DNA from: a virus
Direction: 5' to 3' (one strand)
Length of the DNA stretch: 22,804 nucleotides
IMG/VR virus record: IMGVR_UViG_3300030085_000736
Coordinates: 1-22,804 of that record
Positions within the stretch are counted from its first letter, which is position 1; every line of letters begins with the position of its first letter. The notes under the pieces are model-generated. The model was given only the letters and a program-made list of their open reading frames with translations, had not been told where the DNA came from and searched no databases. Below, in pieces: positions 1 to 6,253 of the stretch. The translations under genes and the position numbers were made by a program.

Positions 1-146
1 AGAACTGAGTCGCTAAACTCATCAGAATACCTTATCCCCTTCTCCAAGGGATTGTTCAGTCACAATGCGATTTCGCTCGTCAGCGAAAACTTTAAAACTG
101 GTGATGATGTTTCTGTTTCCAAGTACACCATCAAAACTCAGTTTAA

Positions 147-191
147 TTAGGCCGCAAGGGCGTAATCAACAGGCGCAAAGTTATCGTTTGC
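147..191 (-). other. tmRNA proteolysis-tag reading frame, ANDNFAPVDYALAA
   Basis: Resume codon GCA lies at 191-189 and stop TAA at 149-147. The frame encodes 14 residues, ANDNFAPVDYALAA. The AND(N) start and hydrophobic ALAA end are typical of tmRNA tags recognised by ClpXP-type proteases. The bases before the resume codon, ACTGTAAAT, resemble the usual upstream positioning element. The D-Y insertion between APV and ALAA makes the tag a little longer than tags such as ANDNxAPVALAA that I recall from alphaproteobacteria. Confidence 0.93.
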
Positions 192-275
192 ATTTACAGT
201 TTTTGACCTATTACGCAGTCATCCGACAATTCTACTCGCCTCTATCTCCGTCAGTCGAACCTAGTTCGCCCCCAT

Positions 276-325
276 CATAACTACTCTCACGCAGTGATTC
301 ACTATCTCATCTAAGAGTAGTTATG
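276..325 (-). repeat. Inverted repeat in the tmRNA intervening segment
   Basis: The arms CATAACTACTCT and AGAGTAGTTATG (plus-strand positions 276-287 and 314-325) pair perfectly over 12 bp, with a 26-base loop. They lie between the CCA end of the acceptor piece and the 5' end of the coding piece. The folded hairpin would stack on the acceptor stem and hold the two pieces together in the precursor, as expected for a permuted pre-tmRNA that is later cut out. Confidence 0.85.
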
Positions 326-394
326 GTGGAGGCGATGGGTACTGCCCCCATGTCCTGCCCGTTCTTCGATTTGTATCAACAAATTGTGATTCTA

Positions 395-423
395 TTTATA
401 CCAGATTACTCTTCTATTGTCAA
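395..423 (-). promoter_or_regulatory. Sigma70-type promoter for tmRNA, overlapping a T4-late-like TATAAATAG
   Basis: Minus strand: TTGACA (423-418), 17-bp spacer ending CTGG, then TATAAA (400-395). The -35 is a perfect match and the TGG before the -10 gives an extended -10. The -10 lies within TATAAATAG, which also matches the T4 late promoter element. The predicted start near 388 lies just before the acceptor piece. The promoter overlaps the last codons of the thermonuclease-like gene. Confidence 0.75.
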
Positions 424-816
424 GTTTAATTTAGCCCTATTTGCAAGATGTTCTTCTGCAATATCTTCTTTGGACTGTCCATGATATCGAACTGCATGGT
501 GATTATCTACCAAGAGTTGGTTGATGTTATGTTCACCACCATACCAGAGTTCACCCAGAATACGACCAAATTTACCTTTACCATCTTTGAAAGTTTTAAG
601 TGTTAGGTCACCAGCATTAGTCCACTTAGTTAAAAACTCAGTTGCAGCTTTTCCATACACCTTTTCTACTTTGTCAGATGTTCTTGATTCTGGTGTATCA
701 ATACCATACATTCGGATACGTTGTTTTCGCATCCAGACACCAAAACCTAAGTCGATATCCACATCAACTGTGTCTCCATCAACTATTCTAACTATTTTAC
801 ATTTATACTCGTACAT
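406..816 (-). CDS. Staphylococcal-nuclease-like (thermonuclease) protein
   Basis: This 136-residue protein is a single SNase-like domain, a calcium-dependent phosphodiesterase fold acting on DNA or RNA. Visible hallmarks are DGDT at residues 13-16, R35, D40-T41-P42-E43 and R85 in GRILGEL, which match the catalytic Arg/Glu/Arg set and metal-binding Asp of the family. No signal peptide is seen, so it is probably cytoplasmic and may act in host DNA breakdown or nucleotide salvage. Its ATG directly follows the TAA of the upstream exported-protein gene, so the two are probably co-translated. The tmRNA promoter overlaps its 3' end. Confidence 0.85.
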   Translation of the reverse strand: MYEYKCKIVRIVDGDTVDVDIDLGFGVWMRKQRIRMYGIDTPESRTSDKVEKVYGKAATEFLTKWTNAGDLTLKTFKDGKGKFGRILGELWYGGEHNINQLLVDNHHAVRYHGQSKEDIAEEHLANRAKLNLTIEE

Positions 817-1182
817 TTAATGCTCCCATGTGATACTAGTTTTTGTTTTTGGTGGTTCATTAAATCCAAAGTTATTACCACCACCAATAATGCATACTAT
901 CTCTGGACTAATAACTTCCACGACACTAAAGGTTTTAGTTTCAAGATTTACTGCGACAATTACTTGAGTCTTGATAAAGGTTCTGCCATCTGTTGCAGCC
1001 GAAATACCCTCTCCAGTAAACCAAGGTTTTTCATTGAACTTACCGTTAACAATTGTCAACATTTGTTCCATGTTCATACAAGACACTGGTTTCTGTGAAT
1101 TGTAGTTTTGTTTTTCGTGTTCTGCATATGCACTTGTTGTTAGAACAAGTGATAAAACCAATGTGCTAAATAAGTTCCTCAT
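817..1182 (-). CDS. Small exported protein, two-cysteine type, unknown function
   Basis: A 121-residue protein with a clear signal peptide: MRN, a hydrophobic stretch to about residue 18, then SAYA-EH, a good signal peptidase I site. The mature part carries CMNMEQ near residue 35 and a second Cys in the EIVCIIGGG segment, which could form a periplasmic disulfide. I recall similar short exported proteins in marine T4-like phages, without known function. It overlaps the 3' end of the preceding gene and ends directly before the thermonuclease start, so it is part of the operon from the 2.1-kb promoter. Confidence 0.75.
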   Translation of the reverse strand: MRNLFSTLVLSLVLTTSAYAEHEKQNYNSQKPVSCMNMEQMLTIVNGKFNEKPWFTGEGISAATDGRTFIKTQVIVAVNLETKTFSVVEVISPEIVCIIGGGNNFGFNEPPKTKTSITWEH

Positions 1183-1429
1183 TGTTGTTCTTTCTGTGTA
1201 TCTTACCTAATTCATTCATTAGGTTTTGGTCAATGCATTTAAGATTTGTCGGCAGAATAGAACCTTGATACGCTTCTATAGACTTCCCAAAAAGTTTTAG
1301 TTGATTATTCCTTGCAAAAGTCATGCAATCTTCTTTTGTATCAAAAACTAATTCTGGTATCCACAATGGTGTTTCTGGTTGACCAAGACTAAGCTGCTGT
1401 GTCATTACTACTACTATGAACCATTTCAT
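1166..1429 (-). CDS. Small exported or membrane-anchored two-cysteine protein
   Basis: From ATG at 1429 this gives 87 residues beginning MKWFIVVVMTQ, a short hydrophobic leader. The body has FDTKEDCMTFARNN and later NLKCID, the two-cysteine pattern shared with small proteins at 11586, 17856, 18117 and 22306. An earlier start near 1462 would add residues inside the upstream exonuclease frame and put charged residues before the hydrophobic stretch, so 1429 is preferred. It overlaps the exonuclease gene by 41 bases. Function unknown; probably periplasmic. Confidence 0.65.
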   Translation of the reverse strand: MKWFIVVVMTQQLSLGQPETPLWIPELVFDTKEDCMTFARNNQLKLFGKSIEAYQGSILPTNLKCIDQNLMNELGKIHRKNNNEELI

Positions 1430-2096
1430 TTTCTTTTTCCCAATGCTCTGTGAAATCGTCAATGGTTTCTACTAGTAGTGGTAAGTAGTCATGTTTAGTC
1501 TTTACAAATTCTTGAACGATTCCGTCTTCTGTTACAACTAGAATTACAATCTGATTGATTTCAATTCCAGTTCGTTCTTCAAACATTTCTGCGTATGCAG
1601 ATGCCTGAATATAGTAAGACTCATTCCATTCATCATTGCGTTCTTTTGTAGAAGTTTTAAAATCAATGATAGAAGGCACTCCATTGTATTCACCAATGCA
1701 GTCAACTCGCCCTGCTACTTTATATTTATCAGAGTATAGACCACACTCTTGTGCATAGATGTTATCTACTTTTTCTTTGAGTACTGGTCTGATTTGACCA
1801 AAGAGAACATAAGGAAGAAAGTTCTTCTTATGTGTTTCTTCATCAAAATTATTGTTCAGAAAATCCTCACACATATGGTGAACCTTAGTTCCTCTGTGTG
1901 CGGCTGTTCTTGCAACATAATTTGCAACATCATCACCTACTCGTTTTCTCCATTCCATAAGACCTTCCATCTTACGTCTTTGTAAAACTGTAGTGATAGA
2001 GGGGTAAAGTTTCCCCTCTGGAGTTACATAGAATCTTTTGCGATTGACGTTCTTAGTAGAGAGTTCTGGTATCTCTACTGGTTTGTGTGTAAACAT
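1389..2096 (-). CDS. PD-(D/E)XK exonuclease (RecB/Cas4/MGME1-like)
   Basis: This 235-residue protein has the order of motifs of the RecB-family nuclease fold: RGTKVHHMCE around 68-77 (His and Glu), GRVDCIGEY around 129-137 (Asp132), IIDFKTS at 143-149 (Asp145, Lys147) and YYIQASAYA at 161-169 (motif IV Gln and Tyr). Such single-domain exonucleases are common in marine T4-like phages and act on single-stranded or branched DNA in recombination or host DNA degradation. The start is supported by a GAGGA ribosome site and a consensus promoter 28-56 bases upstream. It is first in a four-gene operon with two exported proteins and the thermonuclease-like gene. Confidence 0.85.
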   Translation of the reverse strand: MFTHKPVEIPELSTKNVNRKRFYVTPEGKLYPSITTVLQRRKMEGLMEWRKRVGDDVANYVARTAAHRGTKVHHMCEDFLNNNFDEETHKKNFLPYVLFGQIRPVLKEKVDNIYAQECGLYSDKYKVAGRVDCIGEYNGVPSIIDFKTSTKERNDEWNESYYIQASAYAEMFEERTGIEINQIVILVVTEDGIVQEFVKTKHDYLPLLVETIDDFTEHWEKENEMVHSSSNDTAA

Positions 2097-2123
2097 AATA
2101 TATCCTCACGATTTAATTAATCC

Positions 2124-2152
2124 ATAATACCATAACTCAACACACTTGTCAA
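2124..2152 (-). promoter_or_regulatory. Sigma70-type promoter for the exonuclease operon
   Basis: Minus strand: TTGACA (2152-2147), a 17-bp spacer ending ATGG, and TATTAT (2129-2124). It matches the consensus -35 exactly and has an extended -10 (TGG). It overlaps the stop codon of the endolysin gene, starting a new unit without a visible terminator before it. Confidence 0.8.
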
Positions 2153-2676
2153 GTCAGTTTTAGTGCAGCTTCTGTAGTTTCGTTAACTCTTCTTGTCCAA
2201 CCACGACCAAAAGTTTTGAAGTGTTTTAACTTCTCATAATACTTTTGTCTATCGGCTTGATAAAGTATAACTGTTTTATCAATACCATGTTTCTCAACAT
2301 ATGCATCAATTTTTTTAAGTGAGTTCGGGCCAATGCCACCGTCAACTGCTGTACCAACAATCTTTTGAATCATCTTCGCAGCTCTTCCAGTTCCAGCGTT
2401 CACGCCAAAATCGAAAATGCAAAGTGCAAGCGCTGGGTGAAGGTCATCACCTTTTACTCTATCCCAATATTCAGTTTTGTAGATAGGTGCAACATCTAAG
2501 ACTTCTAAATCTCTCATAGATTTTGGTCTTAGACCGTTTTTCTTACAGTATGCATCATAAACTTTCTTAGTCACGCCTAAGTTAGTTTCGCCGCCTGGGT
2601 CATCTGGATGATTCACATAGCCGCCTTCGTGATGAAGAATCATCTCTAAACAATTTTGATATTCTTTGTTTATCAT
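2149..2676 (-). CDS. Endolysin, GH108-type N-acetylmuramidase with PG-binding C-terminus
   Basis: A 175-residue lysozyme-like protein. The N-terminus carries HHEGGYVNHPDDPGG (residues 15-29); the EGGY Glu17 is the predicted catalytic acid of glycoside hydrolase family 108. ETNLGVTKK and the FDFGVNAG segment are also typical. The C-terminal half (DGGIGPNSL, then QADRQKYYEKL) matches the putative peptidoglycan-binding domain normally joined to GH108. It has no signal sequence, so release would need a holin. Start ATG overlaps the stop of the small basic gene upstream (ATGA). It lies far from the spanin block, an arrangement seen in other T4-like phages. Confidence 0.9.
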   Translation of the reverse strand: MINKEYQNCLEMILHHEGGYVNHPDDPGGETNLGVTKKVYDAYCKKNGLRPKSMRDLEVLDVAPIYKTEYWDRVKGDDLHPALALCIFDFGVNAGTGRAAKMIQKIVGTAVDGGIGPNSLKKIDAYVEKHGIDKTVILYQADRQKYYEKLKHFKTFGRGWTRRVNETTEAALKLT

Positions 2677-2810
2677 TTACCTTGTCCTCTATATTTTTTA
2701 TAACTTCTACGTTTATGTTTATTCATAGTAGAAGTAATAGGTTTCTTTCCCAATGAAGTTCCCTTCTTAGTGGGTTCATGAGTTGAACCAGATGAAAACA
2801 TTTTTGCCAT
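2673..2810 (-). CDS. Small basic protein, 45 residues
   Basis: ATG at 2810 gives a 45-residue, strongly basic protein (MAKMFSSGSTHEP start, MNKHKRRSYKKYRGQGK end). Its start overlaps the PhoH stop (TAATG) and its stop overlaps the endolysin start (ATGA), so it fits exactly into the operon. The Lys/Arg/Tyr-rich tail suggests nucleic acid binding. I recall similar short basic proteins near phoH in marine phages, but no function is known. Confidence 0.75.
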   Translation of the reverse strand: MAKMFSSGSTHEPTKKGTSLGKKPITSTMNKHKRRSYKKYRGQGK

Positions 2811-3514
2811 TATACTTCAACTCCTTTTTTTGTCTTACTGATTAGATAACTTCTTACCAAACCAGACCGAACAATGTCGCCGATATTAAATTCAACAGAT
2901 GCAAACTCTTCCATCTCTGCAATGATATCCATAAATCTAGGCATACCATCTTTGTCTGAATTTTTTACTAAATCCGATTGGAAGAAATCACCAGAGAAAA
3001 TAATCTTACTATCTTGACCTACACGAGTCATGATTGTATCTAACTCATGAAAGTTAAGGTTCTGACACTCATCAACTATAATGATAGAGTTGTCCAACGT
3101 AATACCTCGCAAATATGATGTTGTTAAAAACATGACAGAGCCTTGTGCTTTTAGTCTATCATACAACATTGTAAATGCTTGGTCACTAGGTTGTTCAAAC
3201 ATAAACTGCACCATGTTCTGATATGGAATCTGATACAATGCAGTTTTGTCTTCTTCATCGCCTGGCAAGAAACCGATTTCTCTTGTGGGTACTGCACTAC
3301 GAATTAGATACACGCAATGATATGGTGTACTTGGGTCTAATACTTTCTCAAGTGCAAGGTACAAGGAAATAAAAGTCTTTCCAGTTCCAGCGGCTCCATG
3401 AAGGAATAATTCTTTGTTATCTTTTTTAAATGCCTCAAAGGCAACCTTTTGATTGTCTGTGATTGGTTTAATAGTTACCAAATCATCAATTTTTACATCT
3501 TGTTTTTTCGCCAT
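2810..3514 (-). CDS. phoH: PhoH-like ATPase
   Basis: A 234-residue P-loop ATPase with the PhoH-family layout: Walker A GAAGTGKT at residues 40-47, then IRSAVPTREIGFLPG around 71-85, and Walker B IIIVDECQN at 144-152 followed by a SGDFFQ-type sensor. PhoH is one of the most frequent genes of marine phages; an RNA or DNA helicase-related role has been proposed but its job in infection is not settled. It lies in an operon between an FmdB-like small protein and a small basic protein, linked by TAATG overlaps on both sides. A TATAAATA element sits about 45 bases upstream inside the previous gene. Confidence 0.93.
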   Translation of the reverse strand: MAKKQDVKIDDLVTIKPITDNQKVAFEAFKKDNKELFLHGAAGTGKTFISLYLALEKVLDPSTPYHCVYLIRSAVPTREIGFLPGDEEDKTALYQIPYQNMVQFMFEQPSDQAFTMLYDRLKAQGSVMFLTTSYLRGITLDNSIIIVDECQNLNFHELDTIMTRVGQDSKIIFSGDFFQSDLVKNSDKDGMPRFMDIIAEMEEFASVEFNIGDIVRSGLVRSYLISKTKKGVEV

Positions 3515-3813
3515 TACACATCCTTCAAAATCTTATGTTTTTTCAATACTTGTCTAGTATTTATATCCTTTGTAGACTTCTTACCGTAACGTCTTGCGAA
3601 TGGAGAGCCAGGGTGTGCTTCTGCAATCCTTGACATATTATCTTTCCAACCACCATCATTTCTAATACCACCAACATCACTTACAATAGATACAAGTGAC
3701 GGCAGTTGTACAATATGGTCATTCTCTTTTAAGAACTCCTCTTTACCAGAGATAGAAAAAAACTCTTCCCATTCTTCTCCAGTGTCATTATTTTTAAAAC
3801 TATAAGTTGGCAT
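3514..3813 (-). CDS. FmdB-like small protein, unknown function
   Basis: From ATG at 3813 this gives 99 residues starting MPTYSFKNNDTGEEWEE. The MPTYxFKN-xTGExW opening resembles phage proteins often labelled FmdB/regulatory-like, but the paired cysteines of a true FmdB zinc ribbon are absent. The later part, HIVQLPSLVSIVSDVGG and the C-terminal GSPFARRYGKKS, recurs in marine phages as far as I recall. A TTG start 6 bases upstream is possible but the MPTY start fits the family better. TAATG overlap with phoH follows. Confidence 0.7.
   Translation of the reverse strand: MPTYSFKNNDTGEEWEEFFSISGKEEFLKENDHIVQLPSLVSIVSDVGGIRNDGGWKDNMSRIAEAHPGSPFARRYGKKSTKDINTRQVLKKHKILKDV
3557..3565 (-). promoter_or_regulatory. 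T4-late-like element TATAAATAC upstream of phoH
   Basis: Minus strand TATAAATAC (3565-3557) matches the T4 late promoter core TATAAATA and lies 43 bases before the phoH start, inside the preceding gene. There is no good -35 box. In an AT-rich genome a chance match is possible. Confidence 0.3.
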
Positions 3814-4081
3814 TTTCAATTTTCTCTTTTAATTTTTGTATCTCTTCAGCCTGTTCTTTGATACGAATCATAAGTTGATGATTTTGTTTTTGCATCTCTG
3901 CAACTTCTCTCATCCACATATCTGCTGGAGATATGTATGGTTTTTCTGTCCATGCACTTAATTGACCATCTTTGGTGATATCGTCCATAGGGTCATCTTG
4001 TTCTTCCATTTTTATCTGCCTTAGTTTCCAGAGCATCCAATCATAGTATCGTTCTGGTTCTGGGTCATGTTCTTGTACCAT
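3800..4081 (-). CDS. Small coiled-coil protein, unknown function
   Basis: From ATG at 4081 this gives 93 residues, MVQEHDPEPERYYDWMLWK at the start, followed by a charged middle and a long C-terminal helix (EVAEMQKQNHQLMIRIKEQ onwards) with heptad spacing typical of a coiled coil. An AGAGG site about 10 bases upstream supports this start; the alternative TTG at 4105 has none. It overlaps the end of the upstream gene by 61 bases and the next gene by 14. It is probably a dimerising phage accessory protein; no family function is recognised. Confidence 0.7.
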   Translation of the reverse strand: MVQEHDPEPERYYDWMLWKLRQIKMEEQDDPMDDITKDGQLSAWTEKPYISPADMWMREVAEMQKQNHQLMIRIKEQAEEIQKLKEKIENANL

Positions 4082-4614
4082 ATTGGTGTACCTCTTTCCT
4101 TCCAAGTTGCAAAACTTCTTTTTGCAGTTACATAAAAATTACGATACGCTTGTACTGAATCACCTTTTACCATACACTCTGGATATTGTTTCATGGCCTG
4201 TGGAACTGGTGTTGTCTTTCCAAGAGTAGGAATATTCTTAGGTGGTTCTCGTAACAACCACCAATAATCTTTTGCACCATGTTCTTTACCATACCTATAT
4301 GTATATTCGTCACAAATCAGTCTATAATATGTATACATTAACATATAGTTCTCACGACACTCACGCAACCAAATATTAGTTGGGTGATTGACATGACCAG
4401 CAAGATACAGATGTTTGTTCATCTTTCGGTCTGGATGTTTCCACCGTTTAATTCTTGCACCACTTTTGGTTCTATCAATATACATTTCACCATCAAGAAT
4501 TCTGTGTGCAGTACATAACATCTGTTTGTACTCTGTAGGCATCTTGACTATATGTTTGTCACAATGATACTCAATAGATTGCCATGGGTCTTCATCTAAG
4601 TAGAAAAAGTTCAT
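4021..4614 (-). CDS. Conserved phage protein of about 200 residues, possible Pyr_excise-like family
   Basis: A 197-residue protein starting MNFFYLDEDPWQSIEYHCDK, with CDKHIVKMPTEYKQMLCTAHR, HVNHPTNIWLRE, and RLICDEYTYRYGKEHG. This pattern (KHxxKM, then NHPxxIWxRE, then EYTxRYGK) recurs in many T4-like marine phages and is normally left unnamed. The early-His and conserved Trp/Arg pattern brings to mind pyrimidine-dimer glycosylase-related (Pyr_excise) proteins, but I cannot confirm this by eye. Start ATG overlaps the stop of the upstream gene (4 bases). Confidence 0.75.
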   Translation of the reverse strand: MNFFYLDEDPWQSIEYHCDKHIVKMPTEYKQMLCTAHRILDGEMYIDRTKSGARIKRWKHPDRKMNKHLYLAGHVNHPTNIWLRECRENYMLMYTYYRLICDEYTYRYGKEHGAKDYWWLLREPPKNIPTLGKTTPVPQAMKQYPECMVKGDSVQAYRNFYVTAKRSFATWKERGTPIWYKNMTQNQNDTMIGCSGN

Positions 4615-4862
4615 AATGATTTTATCCTATCTAAAGTTTCATATACTGTTTGTACGCCTGCATAGCCGACTACATCATCAGTAATAGGAGTATCGTAACA
4701 CAAATCTCCCTTGGAGTCAAGTACTGCAATCTCATACAATCCTCTATCGCCCCCATAAGATACATCATGAGAAACTACAGATGCACCATACCCATTTTCA
4801 AATTCATATACATATCCAACTCCATTGTGAATATGGTATTTTCTTTTATAACCTTCTAACAT
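4611..4862 (-). CDS. Small hypothetical protein
   Basis: Start ATG at 4862 overlaps the stop of the SleB-like gene (TAATG), giving 83 residues beginning MLEGYKRKYHIHNG. A start 12 bases upstream is possible but lies in the previous gene. The sequence is Gly/Tyr rich (GYVYEFENGYGASVVSHD) with probable beta strands and a short C-terminal helix, resembling small phage proteins that I recall but cannot name. No cysteine pair, signal peptide or membrane segment. Function unknown. Confidence 0.7.
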   Translation of the reverse strand: MLEGYKRKYHIHNGVGYVYEFENGYGASVVSHDVSYGGDRGLYEIAVLDSKGDLCYDTPITDDVVGYAGVQTVYETLDRIKSL

Positions 4863-5407
4863 TATTTTTCCCATCTATAAAATATGTGGTCTTCAATTTC
4901 AATTGTCCTTGTCTTGGTTTTTCTCCAAGAAGGATAAACATAATCTGCATGATAATGTGTTGCACCTTCAGTTATATCAACAACTGTAATATCACCATAA
5001 ACCAAATCAAGTGCCATGTCATACAATGCACCATATGTTGTTGGTTCTTTAGGTTCATCACTTTTACCATCACAGTACCAACTGAATTGGCATTGATGTC
5101 TGATTGGATAATATTTCCTTGCACTTTCTGGTACATTCTTACCTCTAGTTTTCCATGATTCTCTAACAGGCCCTTGATGTACAACCTCACAGATTGTATT
5201 AGGATACCTATTGTCTTTAACACGATTTAACACGACTAGACTTACTGCAAGTTGACCAGCAAGTCCTTGACTACGAGCTTCATAATACATATTCTTTGCA
5301 AGACAAGTCGCTTGTTTGTCTAGATATTGTGTTGCATCATGTGGAGTTACCTCTACACCAGCCGCTGATGCAGAGACAACAAAAGTAGTTAATAGTTCTT
5401 TAAGCAC
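4862..5407 (-). CDS. SleB-like cell wall hydrolase (Hydrolase_2)
   Basis: This 181-residue protein has an N-terminal hydrophobic leader (LLTTFVVSASAAG) and then a SleB/CwlJ-type domain: CLAKNMYYEARSQGLAGQLA (Glu43 is the expected catalytic acid), VVLNRVKDNRYPNTICEVVHQ, CQFSWYCDG and ATHYHADYVYPSW. The family cuts cortex or cell-wall peptidoglycan as a lytic transglycosylase or amidase-like enzyme. In phages it may help lysis or be a virion-associated wall hydrolase. With the GH108 endolysin 2.2 kb away, this is the second peptidoglycan enzyme in the same operon. The start overlaps the previous gene by 8 bases. Confidence 0.88.
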   Translation of the reverse strand: MLKELLTTFVVSASAAGVEVTPHDATQYLDKQATCLAKNMYYEARSQGLAGQLAVSLVVLNRVKDNRYPNTICEVVHQGPVRESWKTRGKNVPESARKYYPIRHQCQFSWYCDGKSDEPKEPTTYGALYDMALDLVYGDITVVDITEGATHYHADYVYPSWRKTKTRTIEIEDHIFYRWEK

Positions 5408-5672
5408 TTTTTTCTACCATAAACGCATCCAGATATTCTGGATTAGAAGTTTGAAGTGTATACACACTACCGAAATACTTTTCAAAAGTTCTCAGTAAGT
5501 TTATATAGTCACCAGATTTCATCTCATTCAAGATTCTATCTTTTGTCTCTTTGTCGAAACCACTCTTCTTCATGGTTTCGTTTGCATATCCCAAGAGAAC
5601 GAAAGCGTTCCCTTGAGAACCATCTAAGTCTATAACTGTAGTAGATGGTCTACCTTTAGCTTTGACTGTCAT
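5400..5672 (-). CDS. Conserved small phage protein, unknown function
   Basis: A 90-residue protein: basic start MTVKAKGRPSTTVIDLDG, then a helical region with GNAFVLLGYANETMKKSGF and LLRTFEKYFGSVYTLQT. I recall this type as a frequent hypothetical of marine T4-like phages. ATG overlaps the upstream gene (ATGA). No motif gives a function. Confidence 0.75.
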   Translation of the reverse strand: MTVKAKGRPSTTVIDLDGSQGNAFVLLGYANETMKKSGFDKETKDRILNEMKSGDYINLLRTFEKYFGSVYTLQTSNPEYLDAFMVEKSA

Positions 5673-6016
5673 ACTGGTTCTCCTTCCAATGTTTCAAATC
5701 CCATCATAGCAACAACATACTTTTTGTTACCAACTAACATTTGGTCACCCATTGAGGTTGACCTATGACCCCACTCTTTACCACTATCATCTTTTTCAAG
5801 TGGTTTCATAACAGTGACATTAGGGTTAAAATCACCATTTGGTTCACCGTCTTCAAAAAACTCTTTCTTGATAGACCATGAACCCATTACGTTGTTAGTC
5901 CAACGATAAGCGTATTCCAAAGTCTCATTTAATGATGGCAACTCTGGTACATCTACAAATGCTACCGTATGTGGTGTATCACCAAAGGCAGCATGAATTA
6001 CAGCAACTTGTGTCAT
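5669..6016 (-). CDS. Conserved phage hypothetical protein
   Basis: A 115-residue protein beginning MTQVAVIHAAFGDTPHTVAF, with LNETLEYAYRWTNNVMGSW, HRSTSMGDQMLV and a C-terminal GFETLEG. The segment RSTSMGDxxxV is characteristic of a small family I recall from cyanophages and other marine phages, function unknown. Its ATG overlaps the stop of the 58-residue gene upstream (TAATG), and its stop overlaps the next start. Confidence 0.75.
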   Translation of the reverse strand: MTQVAVIHAAFGDTPHTVAFVDVPELPSLNETLEYAYRWTNNVMGSWSIKKEFFEDGEPNGDFNPNVTVMKPLEKDDSGKEWGHRSTSMGDQMLVGNKKYVVAMMGFETLEGEPV

Positions 6017-6192
6017 TATATAACTCCCATTTCTTTTTCCATTTCTGTTTCAAACTTCTCAACGACTGCTTTCTTTTCAGCAATCATACTCTCTAACGAA
6101 TGAATAGCCATTCGTTTTTCATCACTTGCACCTTCAGTTAAACAAATAACTGCACTTTCAAGTCTTTCAATATCTGTCAGTAAATCTACCAT
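6016..6192 (-). CDS. Small helical protein, 58 residues
   Basis: ATG at 6192 gives 58 residues, MVDLLTDIERLESAVICLTE at the start and AEKKAVVEKFETEMEKEMGVI at the end, probably a two-helix coiled coil. A GTGAGGG ribosome site lies 4-10 bases upstream and a consensus promoter 30-58 bases upstream. The stop overlaps the next ATG (TAATG). It is the first gene of the operon that runs to the endolysin. Confidence 0.75.
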   Translation of the reverse strand: MVDLLTDIERLESAVICLTEGASDEKRMAIHSLESMIAEKKAVVEKFETEMEKEMGVI

Positions 6193-6221
6193 ATTACCCT
6201 CACTTTTCTCATTTACGAATC

Positions 6222-6250
6222 ATAGTACCATGTTTTGATAACAAAGTCAA
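6222..6250 (-). promoter_or_regulatory. Sigma70-type promoter with the TATCAAAACA spacer
   Basis: Minus strand: TTGACT (6250-6245), a 17-bp spacer TTGTTATCAAAACATGG, and TACTAT (6227-6222). The extended -10 (TGG) is present. The spacer is almost identical to those of the promoters at 9887 and 10163. It overlaps the end of the SprT-like gene region and drives the 6.2-2.1 kb operon. Confidence 0.8.
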
Positions 6251-6253
6251 GTA

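Larger units (their letters stand above)
1..388 (-). ncRNA. ssrA: Circularly permuted two-piece tmRNA (alpha-type), runs off left edge
   Basis: tmRNA rescues stalled ribosomes by adding a degradation tag. On the minus strand the acceptor piece comes first, about 373 to 324, ending CGCCTCCACCA. An intervening hairpin segment follows (323-274). The coding piece then starts at 273 with GGGGGCG and the tmRNA-like D-loop AACTAGGTTCGACT. GGGGGCG pairs over 7 bp (one G-U) with CGCCTCC of the acceptor end, leaving discriminator A and CCA. The tag frame reads ANDNFAPVDYALAA. Downstream are stable hairpins, for example TTTCGCT-gacg-AGCGAAA. This permuted order is the arrangement known from alphaproteobacteria. 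The 3' end of the coding piece lies at or beyond the window edge. A consensus promoter sits just upstream. Identification is very secure; exact processing ends are inferred. Confidence 0.95.

Noticed and set aside
65-280. Plus-strand ORF of 71 codons
   Set aside because: It lies antisense to the tmRNA coding piece, which explains the sequence much better (tag frame, acceptor pairing, hairpins).
4972-5223. Second minus-strand ORF inside the SleB-like gene
   Set aside because: Out-of-frame shadow of a gene with clear domain motifs.
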